From positions 310,001-374,000 of the forward strand of contig NZ_JACJVQ010000017.1 of assembly GCF_014212135.1 (NCBI RefSeq): a DNA stretch of 64,000 bases, read 5' to 3'. Shown here piece by piece: positions 1-8,636 of the stretch (its first letter is position 1; every line of letters begins with the position of its first letter). This DNA is from Cohnella thailandensis (GTDB lineage: Bacteria; Bacillota; Bacilli; Paenibacillales; Paenibacillaceae). The notes beneath the pieces were generated by a model. That model saw only the letters and a program-made list of their open reading frames with translations, searched no databases and was not told where the DNA came from. Both the position numbers and the translations under genes were made by a program.

Positions 1-1
1 G

Positions 2-325
2 TTCGCCGTCACGGAGAAGAATTCGAAGCGGTCGGTGACGCACTTCGCCGTCATGGAACGATTTAACGATTATACGTTGGTGGAGCTTCGCTTGGAGACC
101 GGCCGCACTCATCAGATCCGTGTGCACATGAAGTACATCGGCCACCCTCTCGTCGGAGACCCGATGTACGGCGGACGCAGCGGCCGAACGCTCGGGATGA
201 ACGGACAAGCCCTTCATGCCGGCGAGCTCGGTTTCGTCCATCCGCGCACGGGGGAGAGACACGACTTCGAGGCTCCGCTTCCGGCCGACATGGAACACGC
301 TCTCCACATGCTTCGCAATCGCTGA
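2..325 (+). CDS. RluA/RluD-family pseudouridine synthase, C-terminal part
   Basis: The reading frame is open from the window edge, so the 5' part of the gene lies upstream and only about 107 C-terminal residues are visible. The stretch VTHFAVMERF followed by LVELRLETGRTHQIRVHM and HPLVGDPMYGG is the hallmark C-terminal half of the RluA/RluC/RluD family, which isomerises uridines in 23S rRNA or tRNA. The catalytic Asp of the family would be in the missing upstream half. The internal ATG at 35 is inside the conserved domain and is not a start. The precise member (RluD or a paralogue) cannot be decided from this fragment. Confidence 0.9.
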   Translation, partial: FAVTEKNSKRSVTHFAVMERFNDYTLVELRLETGRTHQIRVHMKYIGHPLVGDPMYGGRSGRTLGMNGQALHAGELGFVHPRTGERHDFEAPLPADMEHALHMLRNR

Positions 326-502
326 GGCGCCGGTTCGGGTTTGCACTTTCCTGCAAAAAATCGGCGAAAAAATGCATGGAGAACGATACGCGATTTCAGG
401 CATAGTAGATAACGTACCCTCGTATCGATGCTTCTTGAATCGACATGGGGAATGTTCAGCGGAACGAACGATTTCTACTATTATCCGATAGGAGTGTCTC
501 GA

Positions 503-1756
503 ATGAGCGTCGAGCAATATCAATCCACTTATATTCAGCAGCAATTCGCCGACCGGATCGGCGGGGCTAATTACGGCAAGGACACGAACATCTACAAGTT
601 CGAGAAAATCAAACGCGCGAAAGCGGCGGCGAAGCAAGCGAACCCTGGCGTCGAGCTGATCGACATGGGCGTAGGCGAGCCGGACGAGATGGCGGATGCC
701 GGCGTCGTGGCCAAGCTTGCCGAAGAAGCGGCCAAGCCCGAGAACCGCGGCTACGCCGACAACGGGATCCCGGAATTCAAGGAAGCGGCGGCGAAGTATC
801 TGAAGGAAGTGTTCTCGGTCGACGGCATCGACGCGGCGACGGAAGTCCTGCACACGATCGGCTCCAAGCCGGCTCTCGCCATGCTTCCTTCCGTCTTCAT
901 CAACCCGGGCGACGTGACCATCATGACCGTTCCCGGCTATCCGGTCATGGGCACGCACACGAAGTACCTCGGCGGCGAAGTGTACAACGTGAAGCTGACG
1001 AAGGAGAACAACTTCCTGCCTGACCTGGATGCCATTCCGGAAGAAATCGCGAAGCGCGCGAAGCTGTTCTACCTGAACTACCCGAACAACCCGACCGGTG
1101 CCACGGCAACCGTGGAATTCTTCGCGAAGGTCGTCGCGTGGGCGAAGAAGTACGACGTCGTTATCGTACACGACGCTCCTTACGCGGCGCTGACGTACGA
1201 CGGGATCAAGCCGTTCAGCTTCCTGTCCGTTCCGGGCGCGAAGGACGTCGGCGTCGAGCTGCACTCCCTGTCCAAGTCTTACAACATGACCGGCTGGCGG
1301 ATCGGCTTCATCGCAGGCAACCCGCTGATCGTCAAGGCGTTCGGCGACGTGAAGGACAACAACGACTCCGGCCAATTCATCGCCATTCAGAAGGCAGCCG
1401 CTTACGGCCTGGCGAACCCGGCGATCACGGAAGCGATCGCGGAGAAGTATTCCCGCCGCCACAATCTGCTGGTCGGCGCCCTGAACGAGCTGGGCTTCAA
1501 GGCGGAGAAGCCGAAGGGCTCCTTCTTCCTGTACGTCGAAGCTCCGAAGGGCATCAAGGGCGGCCAACGCTTCGAATCCGGAGAAGCGTTCTCGCAGTAC
1601 CTGATCCGCGAGAAGCTGATCTCCACCGTGCCTTGGGACGACGCGGGAAGCTTCGTGCGCTTCTCCGTCACGTTCATCGCGAAGGACCAAGCCGACGAGA
1701 TTCGCGTCATCGACGAGATCAAGAGCCGTCTGTCCGACGTCGAGTTCGAATTTTAA
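503..1756 (+). CDS. dapL: LL-diaminopimelate aminotransferase
   Basis: This is a PLP-dependent fold-type I aminotransferase of 417 residues, the usual length for DapL, which converts tetrahydrodipicolinate to LL-2,6-diaminopimelate for lysine and peptidoglycan synthesis. The N-terminus has GVGEPDEM and the Gly-Tyr-Ala-Asp-Asn-Gly segment typical of the DapL group, then YPNNPTGA, the VHDAPYAAL aspartate region and SLSKSYNMTGWRIGF with the PLP-binding Lys near residue 258. The ATG at 503 follows a TAGGAGTG ribosome site; an upstream in-frame ATG at 428 would add 25 poorly matching residues and lacks such a site. A close non-DapL aminotransferase of the same subgroup is the alternative. Confidence 0.87.
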   Translation: MSVEQYQSTYIQQQFADRIGGANYGKDTNIYKFEKIKRAKAAAKQANPGVELIDMGVGEPDEMADAGVVAKLAEEAAKPENRGYADNGIPEFKEAAAKYLKEVFSVDGIDAATEVLHTIGSKPALAMLPSVFINPGDVTIMTVPGYPVMGTHTKYLGGEVYNVKLTKENNFLPDLDAIPEEIAKRAKLFYLNYPNNPTGATATVEFFAKVVAWAKKYDVVIVHDAPYAALTYDGIKPFSFLSVPGAKDVGVELHSLSKSYNMTGWRIGFIAGNPLIVKAFGDVKDNNDSGQFIAIQKAAAYGLANPAITEAIAEKYSRRHNLLVGALNELGFKAEKPKGSFFLYVEAPKGIKGGQRFESGEAFSQYLIREKLISTVPWDDAGSFVRFSVTFIAKDQADEIRVIDEIKSRLSDVEFEF

Positions 1757-1761
1757 GGATG

Positions 1762-1805
1762 AAGCCCCGTGCCTCGCGTTCCTAACGCGCGGTCCGGGGC
1801 TTTCT
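1762..1805 (+). terminator. Rho-independent terminator after dapL
   Basis: AAGCCCCG pairs with CGGGGCTT across a secondary GCG-rich loop, followed by TTTCTCG. It separates dapL from the pyrimidine operon promoter. Confidence 0.75.
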
Positions 1806-1836
1806 CGATTTAGGGGACAAATAACCGGATTTGCGG

Positions 1837-1865
1837 TTGACAGAGCTTGTCGAAAATGCGATAAT
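1837..1865 (+). promoter_or_regulatory. Sigma-A promoter of the pyr operon
   Basis: TTGACA at 1837-1842 and GATAAT at 1860-1865 are separated by exactly 17 bases. The start would be near 1872, about 10 bases ahead of the PyrR-binding loop and 240 bases ahead of pyrR, so a long regulatory leader is made. Confidence 0.8.
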
Positions 1866-1882
1866 TCTTCTGATGAAACGGT

Positions 1883-2052
1883 ACCTTTAACTCAGTCCCG
1901 TGAGGCTGGCAAGGTGGCGCGGCTAATTCGCGTGTGCAGATCGGCAGAATAAGCTCAATCCTTCGAACGGAGAGGAAGGGGGGGCTTGCCGAGCCTGCGC
2001 GCGGATTCAACCTAAGCTTCTCTTGCGCTTCTGTCGCGGGGGAAGCTTTTTT
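1883..2052 (+). promoter_or_regulatory. PyrR-responsive attenuator in the pyr leader
   Basis: CTTTAACTCAGTCC, then GTGAGGCTGGCAAGG (1886-1914), fits the PyrR-binding anti-antiterminator loop known from Bacillus pyr leaders (conserved CAGTCC and GAGGCTG). Downstream, AAGCTTC at 2014-2020 pairs with GAAGCTT at 2042-2048 followed by a run of six T, an intrinsic terminator just before pyrR. Known mechanism: PyrR with UMP/UTP stabilises the loop and allows the terminator to form, reducing expression when pyrimidines are plentiful. The intervening antiterminator pairing was not modelled. Confidence 0.82.
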
Positions 2053-2112
2053 GATGCGTTTTAAGCTTAAAATGTCTTCTGGCTTGACGGAGCGAAGAAG
2101 GAGGTCTGCACC

Positions 2113-2646
2113 ATGCAGGATACCCGAGTCATAATGGACGAATCGGCCATTCGCCGGGCACTTACGCGGATCGCACACGAGATCGTGGAGCGAAACAAAG
2201 GAATCGAAGGCTGCATTCTGGTCGGCATTCGCACCCGGGGCGTTTACTTGGCGCAGCGGATCGCCGAGCGGATTCTGGAGATCGAAGGCCTCCCCGTGCC
2301 GGTCGGCGAGGTGGACATTACCCGCTACCGCGACGATCGCCCGCCGGAAGCGTCCATCGGCGCGGACAGCTGCGAGCTGCCGGTGCCGATCAAGGACATG
2401 ACCGTCATCCTTTGCGACGACGTGCTATACACCGGACGGACGATCCGGGCGGCCATGGACGCCATTATGGATTGCGGCAGGCCCCAGTCGATTCAACTGG
2501 CCGTGCTCGTGGATCGGGGGCACCGGGAGCTTCCCATCCGGCCCGATTACGTCGGCAAGAACGTCCCGACCTCCCGGCAGGAGCAAATCGCGGTCGGCCT
2601 TCTGGAACTCGACAAAACCGACGGCGTCACCATTATTCATCCCTAA
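2113..2646 (+). CDS. pyrR: PyrR, pyr attenuation regulator / uracil phosphoribosyltransferase
   Basis: The 177-residue protein has the PRPP-binding signature VILCDDVLYTGRTIRAAM and the VGIRTRGVYLAQRIA segment of PyrR. PyrR is a cytoplasmic RNA-binding regulator with secondary uracil phosphoribosyltransferase activity; it binds the loop described just upstream, so it controls its own operon. It is first in the cluster, as in Bacillus. The ATG follows a GGAGG site at 2101. Length is usual for the family (about 180). Confidence 0.95.
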   Translation: MQDTRVIMDESAIRRALTRIAHEIVERNKGIEGCILVGIRTRGVYLAQRIAERILEIEGLPVPVGEVDITRYRDDRPPEASIGADSCELPVPIKDMTVILCDDVLYTGRTIRAAMDAIMDCGRPQSIQLAVLVDRGHRELPIRPDYVGKNVPTSRQEQIAVGLLELDKTDGVTIIHP

Positions 2647-2728
2647 CAAGCGAATACTAAGGGAATAATGGAAACGAGGACAAGCCGGGCATAAATATTC
2701 GGCTTGAGGTTAAATCTTCATTCGCTTA

Positions 2729-2757
2729 GTGACAAATGGCGGTTATAGTTATACAAT
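2729..2757 (+). promoter_or_regulatory. Candidate second promoter ahead of pyrC
   Basis: GTGACA at 2729-2734 and TACAAT at 2752-2757 with a 17-base spacer lie in the 183-base gap between pyrR and pyrC. I see no second PyrR-binding loop in this gap. A small hairpin (CAAGCCG/CGGCTTG, about 2681-2706) precedes it without a T-run. The promoter is inferred from sequence only. Confidence 0.45.
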
Positions 2758-2829
2758 AAAATGAATAAAGATGCATGAACCGAAGCTGAACCGAATGAGG
2801 GAAATGCGGCAGAGGAGGATTTACAGACA

Positions 2830-4137
2830 ATGGCAACATGGATTCTGAACGCGTTGTTCGCGAATGGCTCGAGCGACGCCCTCGAAACCAAACACCTGAA
2901 AGTACAAGACGGCAAAGTAGCGGAGCTGCTGGACGCTGGCGCCAGTCCCGACACGACAGGCTGCGAAGTTATAGATGCGACGGGCAAGCTGCTGTCCCCC
3001 GGTTTTATCGATATGCACGTTCACCTTCGCGAGCCGGGCTTCGAGCACAAGGAGACGATCGCGTCCGGCACGCGCTCGGCGGCGAAGGGCGGCTTCACGA
3101 CGATCGCCTGCATGCCGAACACGAGACCGGTCATCGACGCTCCGGAGACGGTCAAGCTCGTCCTGGATAAGGCCGAGACCGAAGGAGTCGTTAAGGTTCT
3201 CCCTTACGCCGCGATTACGAAGAACGAGCTCGGCCGCGAGCTGACCGACTTCGCCGCATTGAAGGAAGCGGGCGCGATCGGCTTCACGGACGACGGAGTC
3301 GGCGTGCAGAACGCGCAGATGATGAAGAACGCGATGGCGCTCGCCAAGTCGCTGGATATGCCGGTCATCGCTCACTGCGAGGACGATACGCTGGTCGTAG
3401 GCGCGGCGGTGACGGAAGGAGCCTTCTCCCGCAAGCACGGCTTGAAGGGCATCCCGAACGAGTCCGAAGCGATCCACGTCGGCCGCGACATCCTGCTGTC
3501 GGAAGCGACCGGGGTTCACTACCATGTCTGCCACGTCAGCACGGAGCAATCGGTTCGCCTGATCAAGCTGGGCAAGTCGGTCGGAGTGAACGTGACCGCC
3601 GAGGTTTGCCCGCACCATCTGGTGCTGTCCGACGAGGATATCCCGGATTCGATGGACGCGAACTGGAAAATGAACCCGCCGCTGCGAACTCCGCGCGACG
3701 TGGAAGCCTGCATCAAGGCGCTGGAGGAAGGGACGATCGACATCATCGTCACCGACCACGCGCCGCACAGCGCGGAGGAGAAGGCCAAGGGGATGGAACG
3801 CGCCCCGTTCGGCATCGTCGGCTTCGAGACGGCGTTCCCGCTGCTCTACACGAAGTTCGTCAAGACGGGACGCTGGACGCTGGACTTCCTGCTGCGCCGC
3901 ATGACGAGCGACCCGGCTCGGGTATTCCGCCTGCCGAGCGGCAAGCTGGAACCGGGAGCTCCCGCGGACCTGGTTCTGCTCGATCTGGAGAACGAACGGG
4001 AAGTGAACCCGGAGACGTTCCTCACGAAGGGGCGGAACACTCCGTTCGCGGGCTGGAAGCTGTACGGCTGGCCTACGCTCACCATGGTGGACGGACGGGT
4101 GGTCTGGACGGAAGAGAACGGCATCAACCAGGCATAG
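2830..4137 (+). CDS. pyrC: Dihydroorotase
   Basis: Class I dihydroorotase of 435 residues, an amidohydrolase-fold zinc enzyme that cyclises N-carbamoyl-aspartate to dihydroorotate, step three of UMP synthesis. The metal-binding motif DMHVHLREPG is near residue 58, followed by conserved SGTRSAAKGGFTT, the later HCED and CHVST segments with metal ligands, and VTDHAPHS with the catalytic Asp. The start ATG follows GAGGAGG at 2814. It is followed after 54 bases by carA. Notably pyrB, which normally encodes the preceding enzyme and lies between pyrR and pyrC, is missing here. Confidence 0.95.
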   Translation: MATWILNALFANGSSDALETKHLKVQDGKVAELLDAGASPDTTGCEVIDATGKLLSPGFIDMHVHLREPGFEHKETIASGTRSAAKGGFTTIACMPNTRPVIDAPETVKLVLDKAETEGVVKVLPYAAITKNELGRELTDFAALKEAGAIGFTDDGVGVQNAQMMKNAMALAKSLDMPVIAHCEDDTLVVGAAVTEGAFSRKHGLKGIPNESEAIHVGRDILLSEATGVHYHVCHVSTEQSVRLIKLGKSVGVNVTAEVCPHHLVLSDEDIPDSMDANWKMNPPLRTPRDVEACIKALEEGTIDIIVTDHAPHSAEEKAKGMERAPFGIVGFETAFPLLYTKFVKTGRWTLDFLLRRMTSDPARVFRLPSGKLEPGAPADLVLLDLENEREVNPETFLTKGRNTPFAGWKLYGWPTLTMVDGRVVWTEENGINQA

Positions 4138-4191
4138 GCTTATGCGGTCGGTTGCAAGTGCCCTAAGCATATACTTGAGGAGGAATCGGGA

Positions 4192-5337
4192 ATGCAAGCA
4201 AGATTGTTACTGGAAGACGGCACCCTGTTTACGGGCAAAGGATTCGGGGCCGAAGGAGCTTCCACCGGCGAGGTCGTGTTCAACACCGGGATTACCGGCT
4301 ACCAGGAAGTACTGTCCGACCCGTCCTACTGCGGGCAGATCGTCACGATGACGTTCCCGCTTATCGGCAACTACGGAATCAACCGGGACGACTTCGAATC
4401 CGTGCGGCCTTACATTCACGGCTTCGTCGTTCGCCGTCACGAAGAGGTGCCAAGCAACTGGCGCGCTCAATATACGCTTGACCATCTGCTTAAAGAATAC
4501 GGCATCATCGGCATCAGCGAGATCGACACCCGGATGCTGACGAGAATCCTTCGCCAGCACGGCACGATGAAGGGGATCCTGACGACAGGCAACGAGCGCG
4601 TCGAAGAGCTCGCCGAGCGCCTGTCCGTCTCCTCGCTGCTGCGCGACCAAGTGGCCCGCACGTCGACGAAGACCGTCTTCTCCAGCCCGGGCAGCCGCGA
4701 GCGCGTCGTCCTGATCGACTACGGCGCGAAGAGCGGCATCCTGCGCGAGCTGACCCAGCGCGGCTGCGACGTCGTCGTCGTTCCGCACGACACGACCGCG
4801 GATGAGATTCGCCGCCTGTCTCCGGACGGCATTCAGCTGTCCAACGGCCCCGGCGATCCGAAGGACGTTCCCCATGCGGTGGAGACGATCCGCCAGTTGC
4901 TCGGCGAATTCCCGATCTTCGGCATCTGCCTCGGCCACCAGCTGTTCGCCCTCGCTTGCGGCGCGGATACCGACAAGCTGAAGTTCGGCCACCGCGGCGG
5001 CAACCATCCGGTCAAGGAGCTGGAATCCGGACGCTGCTTCATCACGTCCCAGAACCATGGATACACGGTGAAGGAAGAGTCCATCGTCGGCACCGACCTG
5101 GAAGTTACGCACATCAACAACAACGACAAGACGATCGAAGGCTTGAAGCATAAGAAGTTCCCGGCGTTCACGGTGCAATACCATCCGGAAGCGGCCCCGG
5201 GTCCGTTCGACAACAGCTATCTTTTCGACCGCTTCATCCAGATGATTCGCGAACATAAATCCGCCAACCCGCAGCGTCCTCGTCAGGCGCAATTGGCGGA
5301 GGCGCTGAGAGGAGAACTGCAGTATGCCCAGAAATAA
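4192..5337 (+). CDS. carA: Carbamoyl-phosphate synthase small subunit (glutaminase)
   Basis: The 381-residue protein has an N-terminal CPSase small-chain domain (GEVVFNTGITGYQEVLSDPSY) and a C-terminal class I glutamine amidotransferase domain with nucleophile Cys in GICLGHQLFAL and the His-Glu pair in QYHPEAAPGP. It releases ammonia from glutamine and channels it to CarB. The start follows a GAGGAGG site at 4178. Its last 14 bases overlap the start of carB, implying translational coupling, as needed for a heterodimeric complex. Confidence 0.96.
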   Translation: MQARLLLEDGTLFTGKGFGAEGASTGEVVFNTGITGYQEVLSDPSYCGQIVTMTFPLIGNYGINRDDFESVRPYIHGFVVRRHEEVPSNWRAQYTLDHLLKEYGIIGISEIDTRMLTRILRQHGTMKGILTTGNERVEELAERLSVSSLLRDQVARTSTKTVFSSPGSRERVVLIDYGAKSGILRELTQRGCDVVVVPHDTTADEIRRLSPDGIQLSNGPGDPKDVPHAVETIRQLLGEFPIFGICLGHQLFALACGADTDKLKFGHRGGNHPVKELESGRCFITSQNHGYTVKEESIVGTDLEVTHINNNDKTIEGLKHKKFPAFTVQYHPEAAPGPFDNSYLFDRFIQMIREHKSANPQRPRQAQLAEALRGELQYAQK

Positions 5338-8300
5338 AGACCTCAAGAAAATTCTCGTTATCGGCTCCGGCCCGATCGTCATCGGACAAGCGGCGGAATT
5401 CGACTATGCCGGCACGCAGGCTTGCCAAGCTCTGAAGGAAGAGGGACTGGAAGTCGTCCTCATCAACAGCAACCCGGCCACGATCATGACCGACACGAAC
5501 ATGGCCGACAAAGTATACATCGAACCGATCAACCTGGAGTTCGTCTCCCAGATTATCCGCCAGGAGCGTCCGGACGGCCTGCTTCCTACGCTTGGCGGTC
5601 AAACCGGCCTGAACATGGCGGTCGAGCTCGCCCGCGCCGGCGTCCTGGAGCAAGAGAAAGTGAAGCTCCTCGGCACGCAGCTGACGGCGATCGAGAAAGC
5701 CGAAGACCGCGACCTGTTCCGCGAGCTGATGCGCGAGCTGGAACAGCCGGTTCCGGAGAGCGACATCGTCACGACGGTTCAAGGAGCGGTAGACTTCGCG
5801 AACCGAATCGGCTATCCGGTCATCGTCCGTCCGGCTTACACGCTGGGCGGAACGGGCGGCGGCATCGTCGGCAACGAAGAAGAGCTGCGCGAGACGGTCG
5901 CGAACGGAATCCGCTACAGCCCGATCGGCCAGTGCCTGATCGAGAAATCGATCGCCGGCATGAAGGAAGTCGAGTACGAGGTCATGCGCGACGCGAACGA
6001 CAACTGTATCGTCGTCTGCAACATGGAGAACCTCGACCCTGTCGGCGTCCATACGGGCGACAGCATCGTCGTGGCGCCGAGCCAGACGCTGTCCGACCGC
6101 GAGTACCAAATGCTCCGTTCGGCATCGCTGAAGATCATCCGCGCCCTGAACATCGAAGGCGGCTGTAACGTACAGTTCGCGCTCGATCCTCAGAGCTACC
6201 AATACTACGTCATCGAAGTAAACCCGCGCGTCAGCCGCTCCTCGGCGCTTGCGTCGAAGGCGACGGGCTATCCGATCGCCAAGATGGCGGCGAAGATCGC
6301 GATCGGCTACACGCTTGACGAGATCGTAAACCCCGTCACGGGACAGACGTACGCTTGCTTCGAGCCTACGCTCGACTACATCGTCAGCAAAATCCCGCGC
6401 TGGCCGTTCGACAAGTTCACGGACGCCAACCGCAAGCTGGGCACGCAGATGAAGGCGACCGGCGAAGTCATGGCCATCGGCCGCACGTTCGAAGAGTCCA
6501 TCCACAAAGCGGTCCGTTCCTTGGAGATCGGCGTACACCGCCTGCTTCTGAAAGATGCGAGCGAGCTAGACGACGAGACGCTGACGACCCGCCTGGCGAA
6601 GCCGGACGACGAGCGCCTGTTCCTCGTAGCCGAAGCGTTCCGCCGCGGCTGGGGACTGCAGAAGATTCAAGACATCACTCGCATTGACTGGTGGTTCCTC
6701 GACAAAATCGAACGCATCATCTCCTTCGAGGATACGATCCGCAGAGAGCCCGGCTTGACCCAAGAGACGCTGTACCAAGCGAAGCGCATGGGCTTCACGG
6801 ACCGCGCGATCGCCGAGCTTCGCAAGGAAGGCCAAGGCGCAAGCGCAGCCCATACGGCAGAAGCGGACGTTCGCGCGCTGCGCGTGCAGCAAGGGCTGAA
6901 ACCCGTTTATAAAATGGTCGATACCTGCGCGGCCGAGTTCGAAGCTTCGACTCCGTACTACTACTCGACCTACGAGACCGAGAACGAAGTGCTTCCGAGC
7001 ACGAAGGAGAAGGTTATCGTACTGGGCTCCGGTCCGATCCGGATCGGCCAAGGCATCGAGTTCGACTATTCGACCGTTCATGCGGTGTGGGCGCTTCGCA
7101 ACGCCGGCTATGAAGCGGTCATCATCAACAACAACCCGGAGACGGTATCGACCGACTTCAATACGTCGGACCGGCTGTACTTCGAGCCTCTCTTCTTCGA
7201 AGACGTCATGAACGTCATCGAGCAAGAGAAGCCGATCGGCGTCATCGTGCAATTCGGCGGACAGACGGCGATCAACCTGGCAGGCCCTCTGGCCAAGGCC
7301 GGCGTTCGCATCCTCGGAACTTCCCTGGAAAGCATCGACGAGGCGGAAGACCGCAAGAAGTTCGAAGCTCTGCTTCGCAAGCTGAACATCCCGCAGCCGA
7401 AGGGCAGCACGGTCACTTCCGTCGAAGAAGCGGTCGGCACGGCTCGCGAGCTAGGCTATCCGGTGCTCGTTCGCCCTTCTTACGTCCTCGGCGGACGCGC
7501 GATGGAGATCGTCTACTCCGACGAAGAGCTGCTCGCTTACATGAAGGTCGCGGTCAAGATCAATCCGGAGCATCCGGTCCTGATCGACCGCTATATGCTG
7601 GGCAAGGAGATCGAGGTCGACGCGATCTGCGACGGCGATACGGTTCTGATCCCGGGCATCATGGAGCACATCGAACGCGCGGGCGTTCACTCCGGCGACT
7701 CGATCGCGGTATATCCGCCGCAGACGCTGTCGGACGACATCAAGAACCAAGCGATCGACATCACGACGCGCATCGCGAAGGAACTGAAGACGGTCGGCCT
7801 GGTCAACATCCAGTTCGTCGTCTGGCAGGATAAAGTCTACGTCATCGAGGTCAACCCTCGTTCCTCGCGTACGGTTCCGTTCCTGTCCAAGGTTACGAAC
7901 GTACCGATGGCGAACCTGGCGACCCAGGCGATCCTCGGCGTGAAGCTGAAGGATCTGGGCTATCAGGACGGCCTGTGGCCGGAAGACCAGTACGTGTCCG
8001 TCAAGGTGCCGGTATTCTCCTTCGCGAAGCTTCGCCGCGTCGACCCGACGCTGACTCCGGAGATGAAGTCGACCGGGGAAGTCATGGGACGCGACCGCTT
8101 CTTCGCCAAGGCGCTGTTCAAGGGCCTTATCGGCTCCGGCATGAAGATTCCGCAATCCGGCACGATCATCGCGACGGTATCCGACAAGGACAAAGAAGAA
8201 GCGATCGAGATCCTCCGCGGCTTCTACCAGCTCGGCTACAAGCTGATGGCGACGGGCGGAACGGCCGACGCGCTCGAGAAAGCGGGCATGCGCGTGAAGC

Positions 8301-8542
8301 GCGTGAACAAGCTGAGCGAGGGCTCGCCTAACATCCTCGACATGATCCGCACGGGCCAAGCGCAATTCGTCGTCAACACGCTCACGAAGGGCAAGACGCC
8401 GGAGCGCGACGGCTTCCGCATCCGCCGCGAAGCGGTCGAGAACGGAGTAGTCTGCTTGACCTCCCTCGATACGGTGCGCGCTCTGCTCAACATGCTTGAG
8501 GCGCTTCGCTTCTCCAGCGAGCCGATGCCGGTTCTTCAGTAA
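5324..8542 (+). CDS. carB: Carbamoyl-phosphate synthase large subunit
   Basis: A full-length 1072-residue CarB with two homologous ATP-grasp halves: the first opens with KILVIGSGPIVIGQAAEFDYAG and the second, near residue 560, with KVIVLGSGPIRIGQGIEFDYS. Conserved VEVNPR-type segments (VIEVNPRVSRSSALASKATG and VIEVNPRSSRTVPFLSK) carry metal ligands, and the C-terminal about 140 residues form the MGS-like allosteric domain (TGGTADALEKAGM). It makes carbamoyl phosphate for pyrimidines and arginine. It overlaps carA by 14 bases. Confidence 0.97.
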   Translation: MPRNKDLKKILVIGSGPIVIGQAAEFDYAGTQACQALKEEGLEVVLINSNPATIMTDTNMADKVYIEPINLEFVSQIIRQERPDGLLPTLGGQTGLNMAVELARAGVLEQEKVKLLGTQLTAIEKAEDRDLFRELMRELEQPVPESDIVTTVQGAVDFANRIGYPVIVRPAYTLGGTGGGIVGNEEELRETVANGIRYSPIGQCLIEKSIAGMKEVEYEVMRDANDNCIVVCNMENLDPVGVHTGDSIVVAPSQTLSDREYQMLRSASLKIIRALNIEGGCNVQFALDPQSYQYYVIEVNPRVSRSSALASKATGYPIAKMAAKIAIGYTLDEIVNPVTGQTYACFEPTLDYIVSKIPRWPFDKFTDANRKLGTQMKATGEVMAIGRTFEESIHKAVRSLEIGVHRLLLKDASELDDETLTTRLAKPDDERLFLVAEAFRRGWGLQKIQDITRIDWWFLDKIERIISFEDTIRREPGLTQETLYQAKRMGFTDRAIAELRKEGQGASAAHTAEADVRALRVQQGLKPVYKMVDTCAAEFEASTPYYYSTYETENEVLPSTKEKVIVLGSGPIRIGQGIEFDYSTVHAVWALRNAGYEAVIINNNPETVSTDFNTSDRLYFEPLFFEDVMNVIEQEKPIGVIVQFGGQTAINLAGPLAKAGVRILGTSLESIDEAEDRKKFEALLRKLNIPQPKGSTVTSVEEAVGTARELGYPVLVRPSYVLGGRAMEIVYSDEELLAYMKVAVKINPEHPVLIDRYMLGKEIEVDAICDGDTVLIPGIMEHIERAGVHSGDSIAVYPPQTLSDDIKNQAIDITTRIAKELKTVGLVNIQFVVWQDKVYVIEVNPRSSRTVPFLSKVTNVPMANLATQAILGVKLKDLGYQDGLWPEDQYVSVKVPVFSFAKLRRVDPTLTPEMKSTGEVMGRDRFFAKALFKGLIGSGMKIPQSGTIIATVSDKDKEEAIEILRGFYQLGYKLMATGGTADALEKAGMRVKRVNKLSEGSPNILDMIRTGQAQFVVNTLTKGKTPERDGFRIRREAVENGVVCLTSLDTVRALLNMLEALRFSSEPMPVLQ

Positions 8543-8554
8543 TCAAGGCTTCAT

Positions 8555-8591
8555 GCCCGGTCTCCTCCGCGCAAGCGGATGGGGCCCGGGC
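8555..8591 (+). terminator. GC-rich hairpin between carB and pyrF
   Basis: GCCCGG pairs with CCGGGC, with an inner CCGC-gcaa-GCGG stem. It is followed by TTCTGT rather than a true T-run, so it may be a weak terminator or RNA-processing or stabilising element instead of a full stop. It occupies the place where pyrK and pyrD usually sit. Confidence 0.4.
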
Positions 8592-8636
8592 TTCTGTATG
8601 AATAGATCGATATAAAGATTAAAGGAGCGGGCACAA

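Noticed and set aside
2821..8365. Long minus-strand open frames opposite pyrC, carA and carB (for example 2821-4197, 5234-6538 and 7451-8365)
   Set aside because: They mirror strongly biased GC-rich coding strands, have Arg/Asp/Val-rich products with no recognisable motifs and no ribosome sites.
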